Assembly (NCBI GenBank): GCA_013694745.1
Contig: JACDBU010000087.1
Span: forward strand, 1-42,288
Source: Chitinophagaceae bacterium
Lineage (GTDB): Bacteria; Bacteroidota; Bacteroidia; Chitinophagales; Chitinophagaceae
Reading direction: 5' to 3'
Length of the DNA: 42,288 nt
A program made the position numbers and the translations under genes. Below the pieces are notes generated by a model, which ran no database searches, had not been told where the DNA came from, and was given only the letters and a program-made list of their open reading frames with translations. Positions within the stretch are counted from its first letter, which is position 1. The number at the start of each line of letters is the position of its first letter. Below are positions 34,481-42,288 of this stretch, piece by piece.

Positions 34481-34793
34481 CGAAATACAAATTCAAAAAG
34501 AAGTTATAGAAATTATTAACGATGGGCTTCTTGAAGAATCATCACTTGCAACTTTTACGAAAAACCTGGAAAATTATATCAGCGATCTCATAAATAATGA
34601 TTTTCAAAAACTGGTCTTAATCTTATACAAAGTTGATGTAGATGAACATGAATTAAAAAATTTATTACCCTTGAAAGAAAATGAAAACACTGCTGCATTG
34701 ATCGCTGAGCTTATTATTACACGGCAATTAAAGAAAATAGAAACCCGCAAACAGTTCAATTCAACTACTCCGTCTGCCGAAGAAAAGTGGTGA
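34470..34793 (+). CDS. Small conserved-type hypothetical protein
   Basis: A 107-residue, acidic, mostly helical predicted protein (QKEVIEIINDGLLEES, FQKLVLILYKVDVDEHELKN, ALIAELIITRQLKKIETR) with no signal peptide, membrane span or catalytic motif that I recognise. Coding character is good: the ATG overlaps the broken DinB gene by 11 bases and the frame stays open across the gap before the GNAT-like gene. Function unknown. Confidence 0.7.
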   Translation: MAVNEIQIQKEVIEIINDGLLEESSLATFTKNLENYISDLINNDFQKLVLILYKVDVDEHELKNLLPLKENENTAALIAELIITRQLKKIETRKQFNSTTPSAEEKW

Positions 34794-34845
34794 TTATCAT
34801 TCATTTTCCTTACCGATTTTGTATCTTAGTCCCTAGTGCCATTGT

Positions 34846-35970
34846 ATGGAAATAATAGAAGTAACCGATAAAAAAACTGCAGACTTATTTATATCATATC
34901 CCCGCAAGCTGTATAAAAATGATCCTAATTTTATTTCGCCCTTAGATAAAGAGATCAAAGCGATCTTTGACCCAAAGCTTAACAATTTTCATGAGCATGG
35001 CATACGCAAGAGGTGGGTGGCAAAAGATACTAATGGAGCAATAACCGGCCGCATAGCGGCTTTCATAAATTTTGAAAAGAATAAGGATCCCGAATTTATA
35101 ATTGGGGGAATTGGTTTTTTTGAAAGCATTGCTGACGAAAAAAATGCCTTTGCCCTTTTTAACACTGCGAAAAAATGGTTGCATCAGCAAGGCGCTAAAG
35201 CAATGGATGGCCCGGTTAATTTTGGCGAAAACGATAAATTCTGGGGCTTGCTCGTTGAGGGTTTTGTTTCACCGAGCCTGGGAATGAATTACAACCAGCC
35301 GCATTATATAAAATTTTTTGAGGACTACGGTTTTGAAAAACAATACGATCAGTATACGAATGTGCTGCAGGTTGCCAACCCACTACCCGACCGGTTTAAA
35401 AAGATAGCTGATTGGATAGCAAATAAACCGGAATATAAATTCGTTCATTTTGATAACAGGTATTTTGAAAAGTTTGCTGCGGATTTTAAAGAGATCTACA
35501 ATGATGCATGGAGTGAATTTGAAGATTTTACGCCCATACAAATTGATACGATTAAACAATCATTCCGCGAAATGAAACCGATCGTTGATGAAAAAATAAT
35601 ATGGTTCACTTATTTTAATGAAGAGCCTATAGCTTTCATACTTGCATTGCCTGATATAAATGTGCTGTTAAAAACGTTCAATGGTAAAATGAATCTGTGG
35701 AATAAATTGAGATTTCTCTGGCTGAAAAAAACTACTACTATCCGCCGCATCCGGTTCATCGTTATGGGCTGCAAAAAGAAATACCAGAACAAGGGAATTG
35801 AAAGCGGTCTCATAAGAAAAATACAAATTGAAGTAGTACCGCGAAATACGATCACCCAGGTAGAACTGGCGTGGGTAGGGGATTTCAACAAAAAAATGAT
35901 AGCAATTCATGAAGCTACCGGTGCGCAAAAAGAAAAAGTACACCGTACTTACCGGTATGTTTTTCCCTAA
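34846..35970 (+). CDS. GNAT-fold N-acyltransferase-like protein
   Basis: A 374-residue predicted cytosolic protein resembling the long YghO-type GNAT proteins. An N-terminal part (IEVTDKKTADLFISYPRKLYKNDPNFISPL) is followed by GRIAAFINFEKNKDPEFIIGGIGFFESI around 65-92, which looks like the first GNAT half. GPVNFGENDKFWGLLVEGF near 120-140 is highly characteristic of the family. A second GNAT-like half lies at 250-370 (RIRFIVMGCKKKYQNKGIESGLIRKI), with an acyl-CoA-loop-like QNKGIESGL. Substrate unknown. Confidence 0.8.
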   Translation: MEIIEVTDKKTADLFISYPRKLYKNDPNFISPLDKEIKAIFDPKLNNFHEHGIRKRWVAKDTNGAITGRIAAFINFEKNKDPEFIIGGIGFFESIADEKNAFALFNTAKKWLHQQGAKAMDGPVNFGENDKFWGLLVEGFVSPSLGMNYNQPHYIKFFEDYGFEKQYDQYTNVLQVANPLPDRFKKIADWIANKPEYKFVHFDNRYFEKFAADFKEIYNDAWSEFEDFTPIQIDTIKQSFREMKPIVDEKIIWFTYFNEEPIAFILALPDINVLLKTFNGKMNLWNKLRFLWLKKTTTIRRIRFIVMGCKKKYQNKGIESGLIRKIQIEVVPRNTITQVELAWVGDFNKKMIAIHEATGAQKEKVHRTYRYVFP

Positions 35971-35993
35971 TCTGACAGGCAGTTTTATTAATT

Positions 35994-36647
35994 TCAGGTC
36001 ATGGGGTTTGCAGTATCATGCGCTTCTTTAACGGGCATATTATAAAAGCCCGTTCCAAATACCTTATCCCAAAAAGAAGTGCTTACACCAAAACCTCTTT
36101 CATCACTTTTATAATGATGCAAGTGGTGGTTACGCCACAATGGCTTCATAAATTTAAAAGGAGGGCTCCATGCATGAATTGCATAATGGATAGATCCGTA
36201 TAATAAATAGCCCAGCATAAATCCCGGAAAAAATGAAAAAGCATTTTTTTTCATGAACAAATACATGATACAAAATATGGTGGATGCAAGGATGATACTG
36301 GGTACGGGTGGCATAAAAAGCCGTTCTTTATCGCGCGGGTATTCGTGGTGATTACCATGCATCACATAAATAATTTTTCTTGCATTTCTATTTTCACTCA
36401 CCCAGTGAAATATAAACCGGTGCATTATGTATTCAAAAAATGTCCAGAAAAAAATGCCCGCAAAAAAATAAAAAGCTACCTGTGATACATCGAACCTGAA
36501 TTTATCGAGTGCATACCATGGCAAAAAAATTATTACCGGGAGATATATCGCCCAAATAACCAGGGGATGCGATTTAGTAAGATACTCTGCATAATAATTT
36601 TTGAAAAGCCGGGCCTGGCCTTTATTATGGATCTTTTCAAAATTCAT
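35994..36647 (-). CDS. Fatty acid hydroxylase-superfamily protein (FA2H-like)
   Basis: Predicted membrane di-iron hydroxylase. The ATG at 36647 gives 217 residues; an in-frame ATG at 36722 lies upstream of a well-formed promoter and adds 25 unlikely residues. Four hydrophobic segments accompany the histidine clusters HRFIFH, HGNHHEYPRDKERL and HHLHHYK, followed by RGFGVSTSFWDKVFGTGFY, the pattern of fatty acid 2-hydroxylases rather than sterol desaturases. Such enzymes hydroxylate the acyl chains of ceramides or other lipids, which suits Bacteroidota that make sphingolipids, although no sphingolipid gene is seen here. Confidence 0.88.
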   Translation of the reverse strand: MNFEKIHNKGQARLFKNYYAEYLTKSHPLVIWAIYLPVIIFLPWYALDKFRFDVSQVAFYFFAGIFFWTFFEYIMHRFIFHWVSENRNARKIIYVMHGNHHEYPRDKERLFMPPVPSIILASTIFCIMYLFMKKNAFSFFPGFMLGYLLYGSIHYAIHAWSPPFKFMKPLWRNHHLHHYKSDERGFGVSTSFWDKVFGTGFYNMPVKEAHDTANPMT

Positions 36648-36665
36648 GTTACTATTGTTCTTATA

Positions 36666-36697
36666 CGAAATTAATAAAACTGAAACATTGCCACAAA
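36666..36697 (-). promoter_or_regulatory. Putative promoter for the FA2H-like gene
   Basis: On the minus strand TTTG (36694-36697), a 20-base spacer and TAATTTCG (36666-36673, 7 of 8 to TAnnTTTG) form a standard Bacteroidota promoter. The predicted start lies about 14 bases before the ATG at 36647, which decides that start over the ATG at 36722. Confidence 0.6.
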
Positions 36698-36760
36698 CGC
36701 AGCCATAAATATATGGCGGCATATATTATCTTGCACACCATTTAAATAAAATAAAATACA

Positions 36761-37765
36761 ATGCAATTAGTGTCATATTTAAAAGAGGAGCAGGATCAGC
36801 TTGCCATATTAGTTGATGGAATGTTATACGATACAGACCTTATGCACCCGGATCTACCCGTTAGCATGAGTATGTTCCTGAATTACTGGGAAGATGTATA
36901 TCCACTTGCACTGGCGGTTGATATTTCGATCAAAGAGGGAAGATTAGCCAGGTTGCCAGGCATTCCGTATGACAGTGTGGAAATATTAGCGCCTGTACCT
37001 CATCCCACAAGTTGCAGGGATGCCTATGCCTTTCGGCAGCATGTTGCATCTGCAAGACGTAACCGCAAAGTTGATATGATCCCTGAATTTGATCAGTATC
37101 CCGTATTTTATTTTACCAATCACCATAGCATCCTTGGGCCGGGAGAAGTGATCTGCATGCCCGATCATTTTGAAAAACTTGATTTTGAATTAGAAGTTGC
37201 GATTGTTATTTGTAAACCCTGTAAAAATATAACTGCCGCAGAAGCTGATGAATACATTGGCGGTTATATGATCATGAATGATCTCAGCGCCCGGCGTTTA
37301 CAAATGGAAGAGATGATGTTGAACTTAGGACCGGCCAAAGGAAAAGATTTTGCAACCACTACCGGCCCGGTGCTGGTAACGCTCGAAGAGCTTGAACCGT
37401 ACCGGGTTGATTGTAAGCCAGGGCATACCGGTAATGCATACAATTTAACAATGAAATGTTTTGTGAACGAAGTGCAGGTTAGCGAAGGCAATTTAGCAGA
37501 TATGGACTGGACCTTTGCCGAGATCATTGAACGCGCCAGTTACGGTGTGCAATTATTTCCGGGCGATATTATTGGCAGCGGAACAGTTGGCACAGGTTGT
37601 TTCTTAGAACTGAATGGAACCGGGAAATTAAATGATCCTGCATATACCGAACAGTGGCTTAAAGAAGATGATGTGGTGGAAATGGAAATTGATGGCTTGG
37701 GCAAACTGAGTAATACCATAGCCAGGGATGAAAGTGATTTTTCAATTTTAGGGTTGAAGAAGTAA
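36761..37765 (+). CDS. Fumarylacetoacetate hydrolase family protein
   Basis: Metal-dependent hydrolase or decarboxylase of the FAH superfamily. The 334-residue protein has an N-terminal domain to about 75, then VEILAPVPHPTSCRDAYAF, YFTNHHSILGPGEVI, and LDFELEVAIVICKPCKNI carrying the two metal-ligand glutamates. GGYMIMNDLSARRLQ provides the conserved Asp/Ser/Arg, followed by GPAKGKDFATTTGPVLVT. YGVQLFPGDIIGSGTVGTGC near 260-280 is the terminal signature. Tyrosine breakdown (fumarylacetoacetase) is one option, but this form with an altered N-terminus often belongs to less defined aromatic pathways. Neighbours give no pathway. Confidence 0.88.
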   Translation: MQLVSYLKEEQDQLAILVDGMLYDTDLMHPDLPVSMSMFLNYWEDVYPLALAVDISIKEGRLARLPGIPYDSVEILAPVPHPTSCRDAYAFRQHVASARRNRKVDMIPEFDQYPVFYFTNHHSILGPGEVICMPDHFEKLDFELEVAIVICKPCKNITAAEADEYIGGYMIMNDLSARRLQMEEMMLNLGPAKGKDFATTTGPVLVTLEELEPYRVDCKPGHTGNAYNLTMKCFVNEVQVSEGNLADMDWTFAEIIERASYGVQLFPGDIIGSGTVGTGCFLELNGTGKLNDPAYTEQWLKEDDVVEMEIDGLGKLSNTIARDESDFSILGLKK

Positions 37766-37767
37766 TT

Positions 37768-37810
37768 TTTTACCGCAGAGAACATGAGTTAAAAGAGTTT
37801 ACGCAGAGGA
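37768..37810 (+). repeat. 43-bp inverted repeat, left arm
   Basis: This arm is the reverse complement of 38267-38309 with one mismatch in 43. It includes accgcagagaacatgagtt and ends acgcagagga directly beside the GxxExxY stop codon. The arms enclose 456 bases that are nearly all GxxExxY gene. Confidence 0.92.
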
Positions 37811-37811
37811 T

Positions 37812-38243
37812 TTAAAAATTATTTACAATTCTTTTAAAACCATTCTTTAAAAGTGGTACATTAAAATTAATGAGATAGCCTAAGACTTTATTATAGAGTT
37901 TAAGATACGTTATTACCTGGGCTGTAAAAATCGGGGATATCTCTTCGCAAGATTTGACCTCTACCAAAATTTCATCTTCCACCAAAAGATCAATTTCATA
38001 GCATTTATCCAGGTAAACATCTTTGTAAATTAGTTCAACAGGCACATGCATTCTAACAAAAAGATTTCTTAATTCTAATTCTCTTTTTAAGGCCAATCTC
38101 TAAGCAGATTCTAAAAGCCCTGGTCCTAATTCCCGATGAACTGTGATCGAAGCGTCCAAAATGATTCCACCCACTTCATTTAAATTCTCTTTATTCTTTA
38201 ATAAGCCGGGCATATCGGAAAATATAGTTGAAGATAATTTCAT
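37812..38243 (-). pseudogene. GxxExxY-family gene interrupted by an in-frame amber
   Basis: Read from the ATG at 38243, one frame gives MKLSSTIFSDMPGLL, then GGIILDASITVHRELGPGLL ESA, a TAG at 38100-38102 (codon 48), and continues RLALKRELELRNLF, DVYLDKCYEIDLLVEDEI, LVEVKSCEEISPIFTAQVITYLKL to a stop at 37812. This is the full length (143 codons) of a GxxExxY protein, and the stop falls exactly on the Y of the GxxExxY signature. A shorter product from the ATG at 38096 (94 residues) is possible but would lack the conserved N-terminal third. Family function is unknown; the fold resembles PD-(D/E)XK-like nucleases (DLLVEDEILVEVKS). Confidence 0.88.
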
Positions 38244-38266
38244 TTAAATCTTCTATTGTAGTATTT

Positions 38267-38309
38267 TCCTCTGCGTAAACTCTGTTAACTCATGTTCTCT
38301 GCGGTAAAA
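38267..38309 (-). repeat. 43-bp inverted repeat, right arm
   Basis: Reverse complement of 37768-37810 with a single mismatch (gttaacag versus gttaaaag). It lies 23 bases upstream of the GxxExxY ATG and 16 bases before the flavin reductase ATG at 38326, so the element fills the whole gap between the two plus-strand genes. Confidence 0.92.
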
Positions 38310-38325
38310 CCGGTAAAAAATAAAA

Positions 38326-39213
38326 ATGTTTAAATCAATAACCTTAAAAACCCTCTCCCCTGCTGCTGCACAGAATTTTCTGCAACATGCTATAGTACCC
38401 CGCCCCGTTTGTTTTGCCAGCACCATTGATGCAAAGGGTAATGTGAACTTAAGCCCGTTTAGTTTTTTTAATATTTTCAGTACCAACCCGCCTGTGGTAA
38501 TTTTTTCACCGGCCAGGCGGGTGCGCAATAATACCATAAAGCATACACTAGAAAATATCATGGAAGTACCCGAAGTGGTTGTCAATATCGTTAGCTACAA
38601 CATGGTTCATCAGGCCAGCCTCAGCAGTTGTGAATTTGAAAAGGGCACAGATGAATTTGTAAAAAGTGGTTTAACCAAAGAACCGTCACTGCTTATTAAG
38701 CCTCCGCGTGTAAAAGAAAGTCCTGTACAAATGGAATGTAAAGTGCTTGAAATAAAATCACTTGGCAATGAAGGCGGCGCAGGTAATTTAATTATAGCAG
38801 AAGTAATGCTAATGCATATCAATGAAAATATTTTAGATACCAATGGAAACATAGACCAGCAAAAGATGGATGTGATAGCCAGGCTTGGCGGAGACTGGTA
38901 CGCAAGAATAAATGCACAAAATATTTTTAAGGTGGCTAAGCCTAATACACAATTGGGAATTGGAGTGGATGCATTGCCTGAAAATATCCGCAACAGCACT
39001 ATTCTTACGAGTAATAATATCGCGCAGCTTGCTAACGTAAATGATTACCCCGTTATTGATCCGTCGTATGAAAATGACAGGCTTAAAAATATCTTCCAGT
39101 ATTATTCTATTGATCCGGCAGAAATGGAAACTGAGTTGCATTTGCTGGCTAAAGAATTATTGACCAATGGTTGTGTAAATGAAGCCTGGCAGGTATTGCT
39201 GGCGCTTAACTAA
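38326..39213 (+). CDS. Flavin reductase-like FMN-binding protein
   Basis: Predicted flavin-dependent oxidoreductase or flavin reductase with a split-barrel FMN-binding fold. The 295 residues start MFKSITLKTLSPAAAQNFLQ and contain IVPRPVCFASTIDAKGNVNLSPFSFFN near 28-54 and NPPVVIFSPARRVRNNTIKHT, the usual FMN-contacting segments. VNIVSYNMVHQASLSSCEF follows near 88-106, and PPRVKESPVQMECKVLEI is the barrel strand. It is longer than simple reductases because of a ~90-residue C-terminal helical extension from about 205 on. Substrate is unknown. The GxxExxY element sits directly upstream, so its promoter may lie inside that element. Confidence 0.88.
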   Translation: MFKSITLKTLSPAAAQNFLQHAIVPRPVCFASTIDAKGNVNLSPFSFFNIFSTNPPVVIFSPARRVRNNTIKHTLENIMEVPEVVVNIVSYNMVHQASLSSCEFEKGTDEFVKSGLTKEPSLLIKPPRVKESPVQMECKVLEIKSLGNEGGAGNLIIAEVMLMHINENILDTNGNIDQQKMDVIARLGGDWYARINAQNIFKVAKPNTQLGIGVDALPENIRNSTILTSNNIAQLANVNDYPVIDPSYENDRLKNIFQYYSIDPAEMETELHLLAKELLTNGCVNEAWQVLLALN

Positions 39214-39270
39214 GATCAAACCGTTGGTGCAAAAATGTAAATTATTCATCAGCCTCAACAGGCAAGTGCC

Positions 39271-39302
39271 TTTGCTCATCTCCCTTTCAAAAGTTACCTT
39301 TG
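39271..39302 (+). promoter_or_regulatory. Consensus promoter upstream of lysS
   Basis: TTTG at 39271-39274, a 20-base spacer and TACCTTTG at 39295-39302 match both Bacteroidota promoter elements without mismatch. The predicted start is about 48 bases before the lysS ATG at 39355. It is the best promoter seen in the window. Confidence 0.75.
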
Positions 39303-39354
39303 CCCAAAAATTAATGTTTGTTGTTTGAAATATTACAAACAGGAACTTTATACA

Positions 39355-40911
39355 ATGAGCGTACAACATCTTTCCGAACAACAGGTAATTCGCCGTGAAA
39401 AATTAGCGGAACTAAATAAAATGGGTATCGATGCCTACCCTGCCGCTTTATATCCCATAAATAGCAATTCCCTTTTTATAAAAGAAAATTATAAGGGCGA
39501 AGAAAATAAAAATGATTTTGCCGAAGTATGCCTGGCAGGCAGGTTAATGGGTATTCGCGATATGGGCAAGGCGAGTTTCGCCGTATTACAAGATAGTGTT
39601 GGCAAGATCCAGATCTATATTCGCAAGGATGATATATGTACCGGTGAGGATAAATCATTGTATGATATCGTTTGGAAAAAAATGATTGACATAGGTGATA
39701 TCATTGGGGTTAAAGGATATGTGTTCACCACCAAGACCGGTGAGACATCCATTCATGTAAAAGAATTTTCAATCTTAACAAAATCACTCCAGCCACTACC
39801 AGTAGTAAAAGAAAAAGATGGGGAAACTTTTGACGAAGTGACGGATACTGAATTCCGTTATCGCCAGCGCTATGCAGATCTTATCGTGAATCCGCATGTG
39901 AAAGAAACTTTTATTAAGCGCACCAGAATGATAAACGCTATTCGTGAATTCTTAAATGACCGAGGTGCGCTTGAAGTAGATACGCCCGTATTACAAAATA
40001 TCCCGGGAGGGGCTGCAGCACGGCCTTTTACAACACACCACAATGCCCTTGACGTTCCTTTTTACCTCAGGATTGCTAATGAGCTTTACCTGAAAAGGCT
40101 TATTGTTGGCGGGTTTGACTGGGTGTATGAATTCAGCCGGAATTTCCGGAACGAAGGCATGGACCGCACACATAATCCTGAATTTACCGTGCTGGAATTT
40201 TATGTGGCTTACAAAGATTATTTGTGGATGATGGAAACAACTGAACAATTACTTGAAAAAGTTGCTGTGGCAACAAACGGTTCTACCAAAGGATTGTCAG
40301 GTGAAAATGAAATCGAATTTAAAGCACCCTACCGGCGTATTACCATGTACGATGCCATAAAAGAATATACCGGTATTGATATTTCTGAAATGGATGAGAC
40401 TGCTTTACGCGAAGCATGCCAACGGTTAGGCATACACGCAGATAAAAGCATGGGACATGGGAAACTGGTAGATGAGATCTTTAGTGAAAAATGTGAACAC
40501 CAGTTCATACAACCTACATTTATTATTGATTACCCTATTGAGATGAGTCCCCTTACCAAAAAGCATCGCAGCAAACCCGGACTGGTAGAGCGTTTTGAGC
40601 TAATTATAAATGGGAAGGAAATTGCAAATGCCTATACCGAATTAAATGATCCGCTTGAACAGCGTGAGCGTTTTGAAGAGCAGGCTGCACTAATGGCACG
40701 TGGCGATGATGAAGCCATGTTCATTGACCATGATTTTTTGCGTGCCCTTGAATATGGTATGCCACCCACCAGCGGAATTGGTTTTGGTGTAGATCGTTTA
40801 TGCATGCTGCTTACCAATTCGCCATCCATACAGGATGTGCTTTTATTTCCCCAGATGCGGCCAGAAAAAATTGGAGAAGAACATCCATTGCAAAATGCAA
40901 AAGAGGATTAG
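39355..40911 (+). CDS. lysS: Lysyl-tRNA synthetase, class II
   Basis: Charges tRNA-Lys with lysine. The ATG at 39355 gives 518 residues starting [20 protein letters not shown], the usual opening; an upstream in-frame TTG is unnecessary. The OB-fold anticodon domain spans about 55-165 ([19 protein letters not shown]). The catalytic core has motif 1 around [22 protein letters not shown], motif 2 [20 protein letters not shown] near 260-280, and motif 3 [15 protein letters not shown] near 480-495. It ends normally with TAG. It is single, after a strong promoter, and followed by the S9 peptidase gene after 99 bases. Confidence 0.97.
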   Translation: MSVQHLSEQQVIRREKLAELNKMGIDAYPAALYPINSNSLFIKENYKGEENKNDFAEVCLAGRLMGIRDMGKASFAVLQDSVGKIQIYIRKDDICTGEDKSLYDIVWKKMIDIGDIIGVKGYVFTTKTGETSIHVKEFSILTKSLQPLPVVKEKDGETFDEVTDTEFRYRQRYADLIVNPHVKETFIKRTRMINAIREFLNDRGALEVDTPVLQNIPGGAAARPFTTHHNALDVPFYLRIANELYLKRLIVGGFDWVYEFSRNFRNEGMDRTHNPEFTVLEFYVAYKDYLWMMETTEQLLEKVAVATNGSTKGLSGENEIEFKAPYRRITMYDAIKEYTGIDISEMDETALREACQRLGIHADKSMGHGKLVDEIFSEKCEHQFIQPTFIIDYPIEMSPLTKKHRSKPGLVERFELIINGKEIANAYTELNDPLEQRERFEEQAALMARGDDEAMFIDHDFLRALEYGMPPTSGIGFGVDRLCMLLTNSPSIQDVLLFPQMRPEKIGEEHPLQNAKED

Positions 40912-41010
40912 CTTAATCCGATCATCGTTGTACAAAAGCTTCTTTTAGCGCTTAGCCGTCTTTTCTCTCAAAAACAGTAACTTGTCTTCCAATTTTTAAA
41001 AATTTTTATC

Positions 41011-42288
41011 ATGTTGAATACTTCTTGTAAAACAGTATTTTTTATTTCCCTTGTTTCAATGATTTGCCTGAATGCGGTCTCTCAGAAAAAAGATCTTACA
41101 CAGGATCAAATGCTGAAAGGCAAACTGCCGGCAATTACGATCCCTCTTCCGGTAATAAGCTGGGATAAGGATGACAGGCTTGTGATTTCAAAAAGAATGC
41201 ACCCGGATTCTGCCGCAATGTTTTATTCTGAAGATCCAAAAACAGGTAAAGAACTTTTTTTACATGACTATAAAAGACCTGATCAGCCAAAAACAAAATC
41301 GGCTTTTCTAAAAGACAATGATGTTTTCTTTTCTGATGAAAAAGGAACTGAACTACGGCTTACCAATAATAAAGACAAAGAGGTTAATCCTACATTGTCG
41401 CCTGATAATAGTGCTGTAGCCTATACCAGGAATAATAATTTATTTGTATACGATATAAACAATAAAAAAGAAACACAACTTACTTCCGACGGGAACGACA
41501 GCATCATGAATGGCTATGCAAGCTGGGTGTATACCGAAGAGATCTTAGGTCGTGCCTCAACATACCGCACATTCTGGTGGAGCCCCAACAGCAAACAAAT
41601 TGCGTTTTTCAGAACGGATGACAGTCCTGTTCCTGTGCATATCATTACAGACGGAGCCGGCCAGCATGGCGTTGAGGAAAGAGAACGGTATCCAAAGGTG
41701 GGTGATAAAAACCCGGAGGTAAAAATTGGTATTGTGCATTTAAATGACAACCATATTTCATGGGCTGATTTTAATGCAAAGGACGACCAGTATTTCGGAA
41801 TGCCTTACTGGACGCCGGATGGCAGCGCTTTGTGGGTACAATGGATGAACCGCCTGCAGAATGATCTGAAAGTTTATTCCGTTGATCCCGGTACCGGATC
41901 AAAGAAAGAAGTGTATGATGAAAAACAAAAGACATGGGTTCAGCTGGAAGATGGTTTTGAGCGTTTACACTTTTTAAAAAACAACAGGAATTTTATCCTG
42001 GAAAGTGATAAAACCGGCTGGAACCAGTTGTATTTATATGATATGACCGGTCATCTTATTAACCCGGTAACAGAAGGAAAATTTACCATTACTAACGTTA
42101 ACTGGATAGACGAAAATAGTGAAACCATTTATTTTACAGCGCGCGGCCATGAAAACTCGGCACGCCTTGATTTTTACAGTGTAAGGTTTAATGGTAAAGA
42201 TTTTAAGCGTTTAACTTTCGGAGATTATTATAACATTGTTCAGATGTCGCCATCAGGCGCTTATTTTATTACAACGTATGGCAATTCC
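41011..42288 (+). CDS. S9 family peptidase, DPP-IV-like (runs off the window)
   Basis: Start of an exported dipeptidyl peptidase IV-type serine peptidase that removes X-Pro dipeptides from peptides in the periplasm. The visible 426 codons start with a signal peptide (MLNTSCKTVFFISLVSMICL, with probable cleavage after AVSQ) and then the beta-propeller domain: NPTLSPDNSAVAYTRNNNLF, GYASWVYTEEILGRASTYRTF (the DPP-IV glutamate pair that anchors the substrate amino end), FWWSPNSKQIAFFRTDD, and PYWTPDGSALWVQWMNR. The frame is open to the window edge. The catalytic Ser/Asp/His domain would lie outside, so activity cannot be judged. Confidence 0.92.
   Translation, partial: MLNTSCKTVFFISLVSMICLNAVSQKKDLTQDQMLKGKLPAITIPLPVISWDKDDRLVISKRMHPDSAAMFYSEDPKTGKELFLHDYKRPDQPKTKSAFLKDNDVFFSDEKGTELRLTNNKDKEVNPTLSPDNSAVAYTRNNNLFVYDINNKKETQLTSDGNDSIMNGYASWVYTEEILGRASTYRTFWWSPNSKQIAFFRTDDSPVPVHIITDGAGQHGVEERERYPKVGDKNPEVKIGIVHLNDNHISWADFNAKDDQYFGMPYWTPDGSALWVQWMNRLQNDLKVYSVDPGTGSKKEVYDEKQKTWVQLEDGFERLHFLKNNRNFILESDKTGWNQLYLYDMTGHLINPVTEGKFTITNVNWIDENSETIYFTARGHENSARLDFYSVRFNGKDFKRLTFGDYYNIVQMSPSGAYFITTYGNS

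Noticed and set aside
38096-38243. Reading through TAG (recoding or TAG as a sense codon) in the GxxExxY gene
   Set aside because: lysS ends with TAG in this window, and no pyrrolysine or suppressor feature is visible. A nonsense mutation is simpler.
1-42288. tRNA, rRNA, CRISPR arrays, insertion sequences, phage genes or riboswitches
   Set aside because: Reading both strands gave no cloverleaf T-arm pattern in an intergenic gap, no regularly spaced repeats, no transposase or integrase frame and no long structured leader. A covariance-model scan was not possible here.

Overview
The window looks like a chromosomal segment of a Bacteroidota bacterium, most likely from the Chitinophagaceae or a close relative. 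The reasons are moderate-to-low G+C, Bacteroidota-type promoters (TTTG, about 20 bp, TAnnTTTG), families typical of the phylum (DUF2911, TIGR02757/DUF2400, GxxExxY, DUF5009-type acyltransferase), and gene content that mixes housekeeping genes with a surface-polysaccharide locus. The genus is inferred from general appearance only.

Layout. 1-2.3 kb: fumarase (minus) and a divergent NlpC/P60 lipoprotein, with a degenerate GCAAAG-type hairpin repeat between them. 2.3-25.05 kb: a large surface-glycan locus, nearly all on the minus strand. Read in the direction of transcription it holds an N-acetyltransferase, RmlB, RmlA, a MurJ-type flippase, an asparagine-synthase-like amidotransferase, a UDP-uronate-type epimerase and a Gfo/Idh/MocA dehydrogenase. 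Next comes an AT-rich cassette (FdtA-like ketoisomerase, acyltransferase, aminotransferase, Wzx flippase, GT4), then an acyltransferase, a DegT aminotransferase, two GT4s, a plus-strand polytopic membrane protein (Wzy/EpsG candidate), a second asparagine synthase, a PglA-like GT4 and finally Idi. 25.1-42.3 kb: ordinary accessory and housekeeping genes: ABC-F ATPase, DUF5009-type membrane acyltransferase, aldose epimerase, topoisomerase IB, ACP phosphodiesterase, DUF2911 protein, Cys/Met PLP enzyme, TIGR02757 protein, broken DinB gene, small hypothetical, GNAT-like protein, fatty acid hydroxylase, FAH-family hydrolase, broken GxxExxY gene inside a 43-bp inverted repeat, flavin reductase, LysS, and the start of a DPP-IV-like S9 peptidase.

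How the glycan genes fit together. RmlA and RmlB make dTDP-4-keto-6-deoxyglucose. No RmlC or RmlD is present. Instead the FdtA/acyltransferase/aminotransferase trio would turn this intermediate into a dTDP-3-acylamido-3,6-dideoxyhexose (Fuc3NAc or Qui3NAc type). The Gfo/acyltransferase/aminotransferase set plus the WbpD-like acyltransferase suggests a second, N-acylated amino sugar, possibly of the diamino-uronate type. The epimerase and two amidotransferases suggest uronic acids that may be amidated. GT4 enzymes assemble the unit, a Wzx (and perhaps the MurJ-like protein) exports it, and the polytopic protein may polymerise it. The priming transferase and outer-membrane export proteins are not in the window.

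The most notable structure is a pair of ~230-bp direct repeats (11271-11503 and 16423-16650, about 94% identical by eye) that bracket the ~4.9-kb AT-rich cassette. Each copy carries the gfo/acyltransferase junction, with opposite genes truncated. This shows an ancestral gfo-acyltransferase-aminotransferase operon split by insertion of a sugar-biosynthesis and flippase cassette. A second notable unit is the GxxExxY gene at 37.8-38.3 kb, bounded by a near-perfect inverted repeat and broken by a stop codon at the family's signature tyrosine. I found no tRNA, rRNA, CRISPR, transposase or phage genes by reading.
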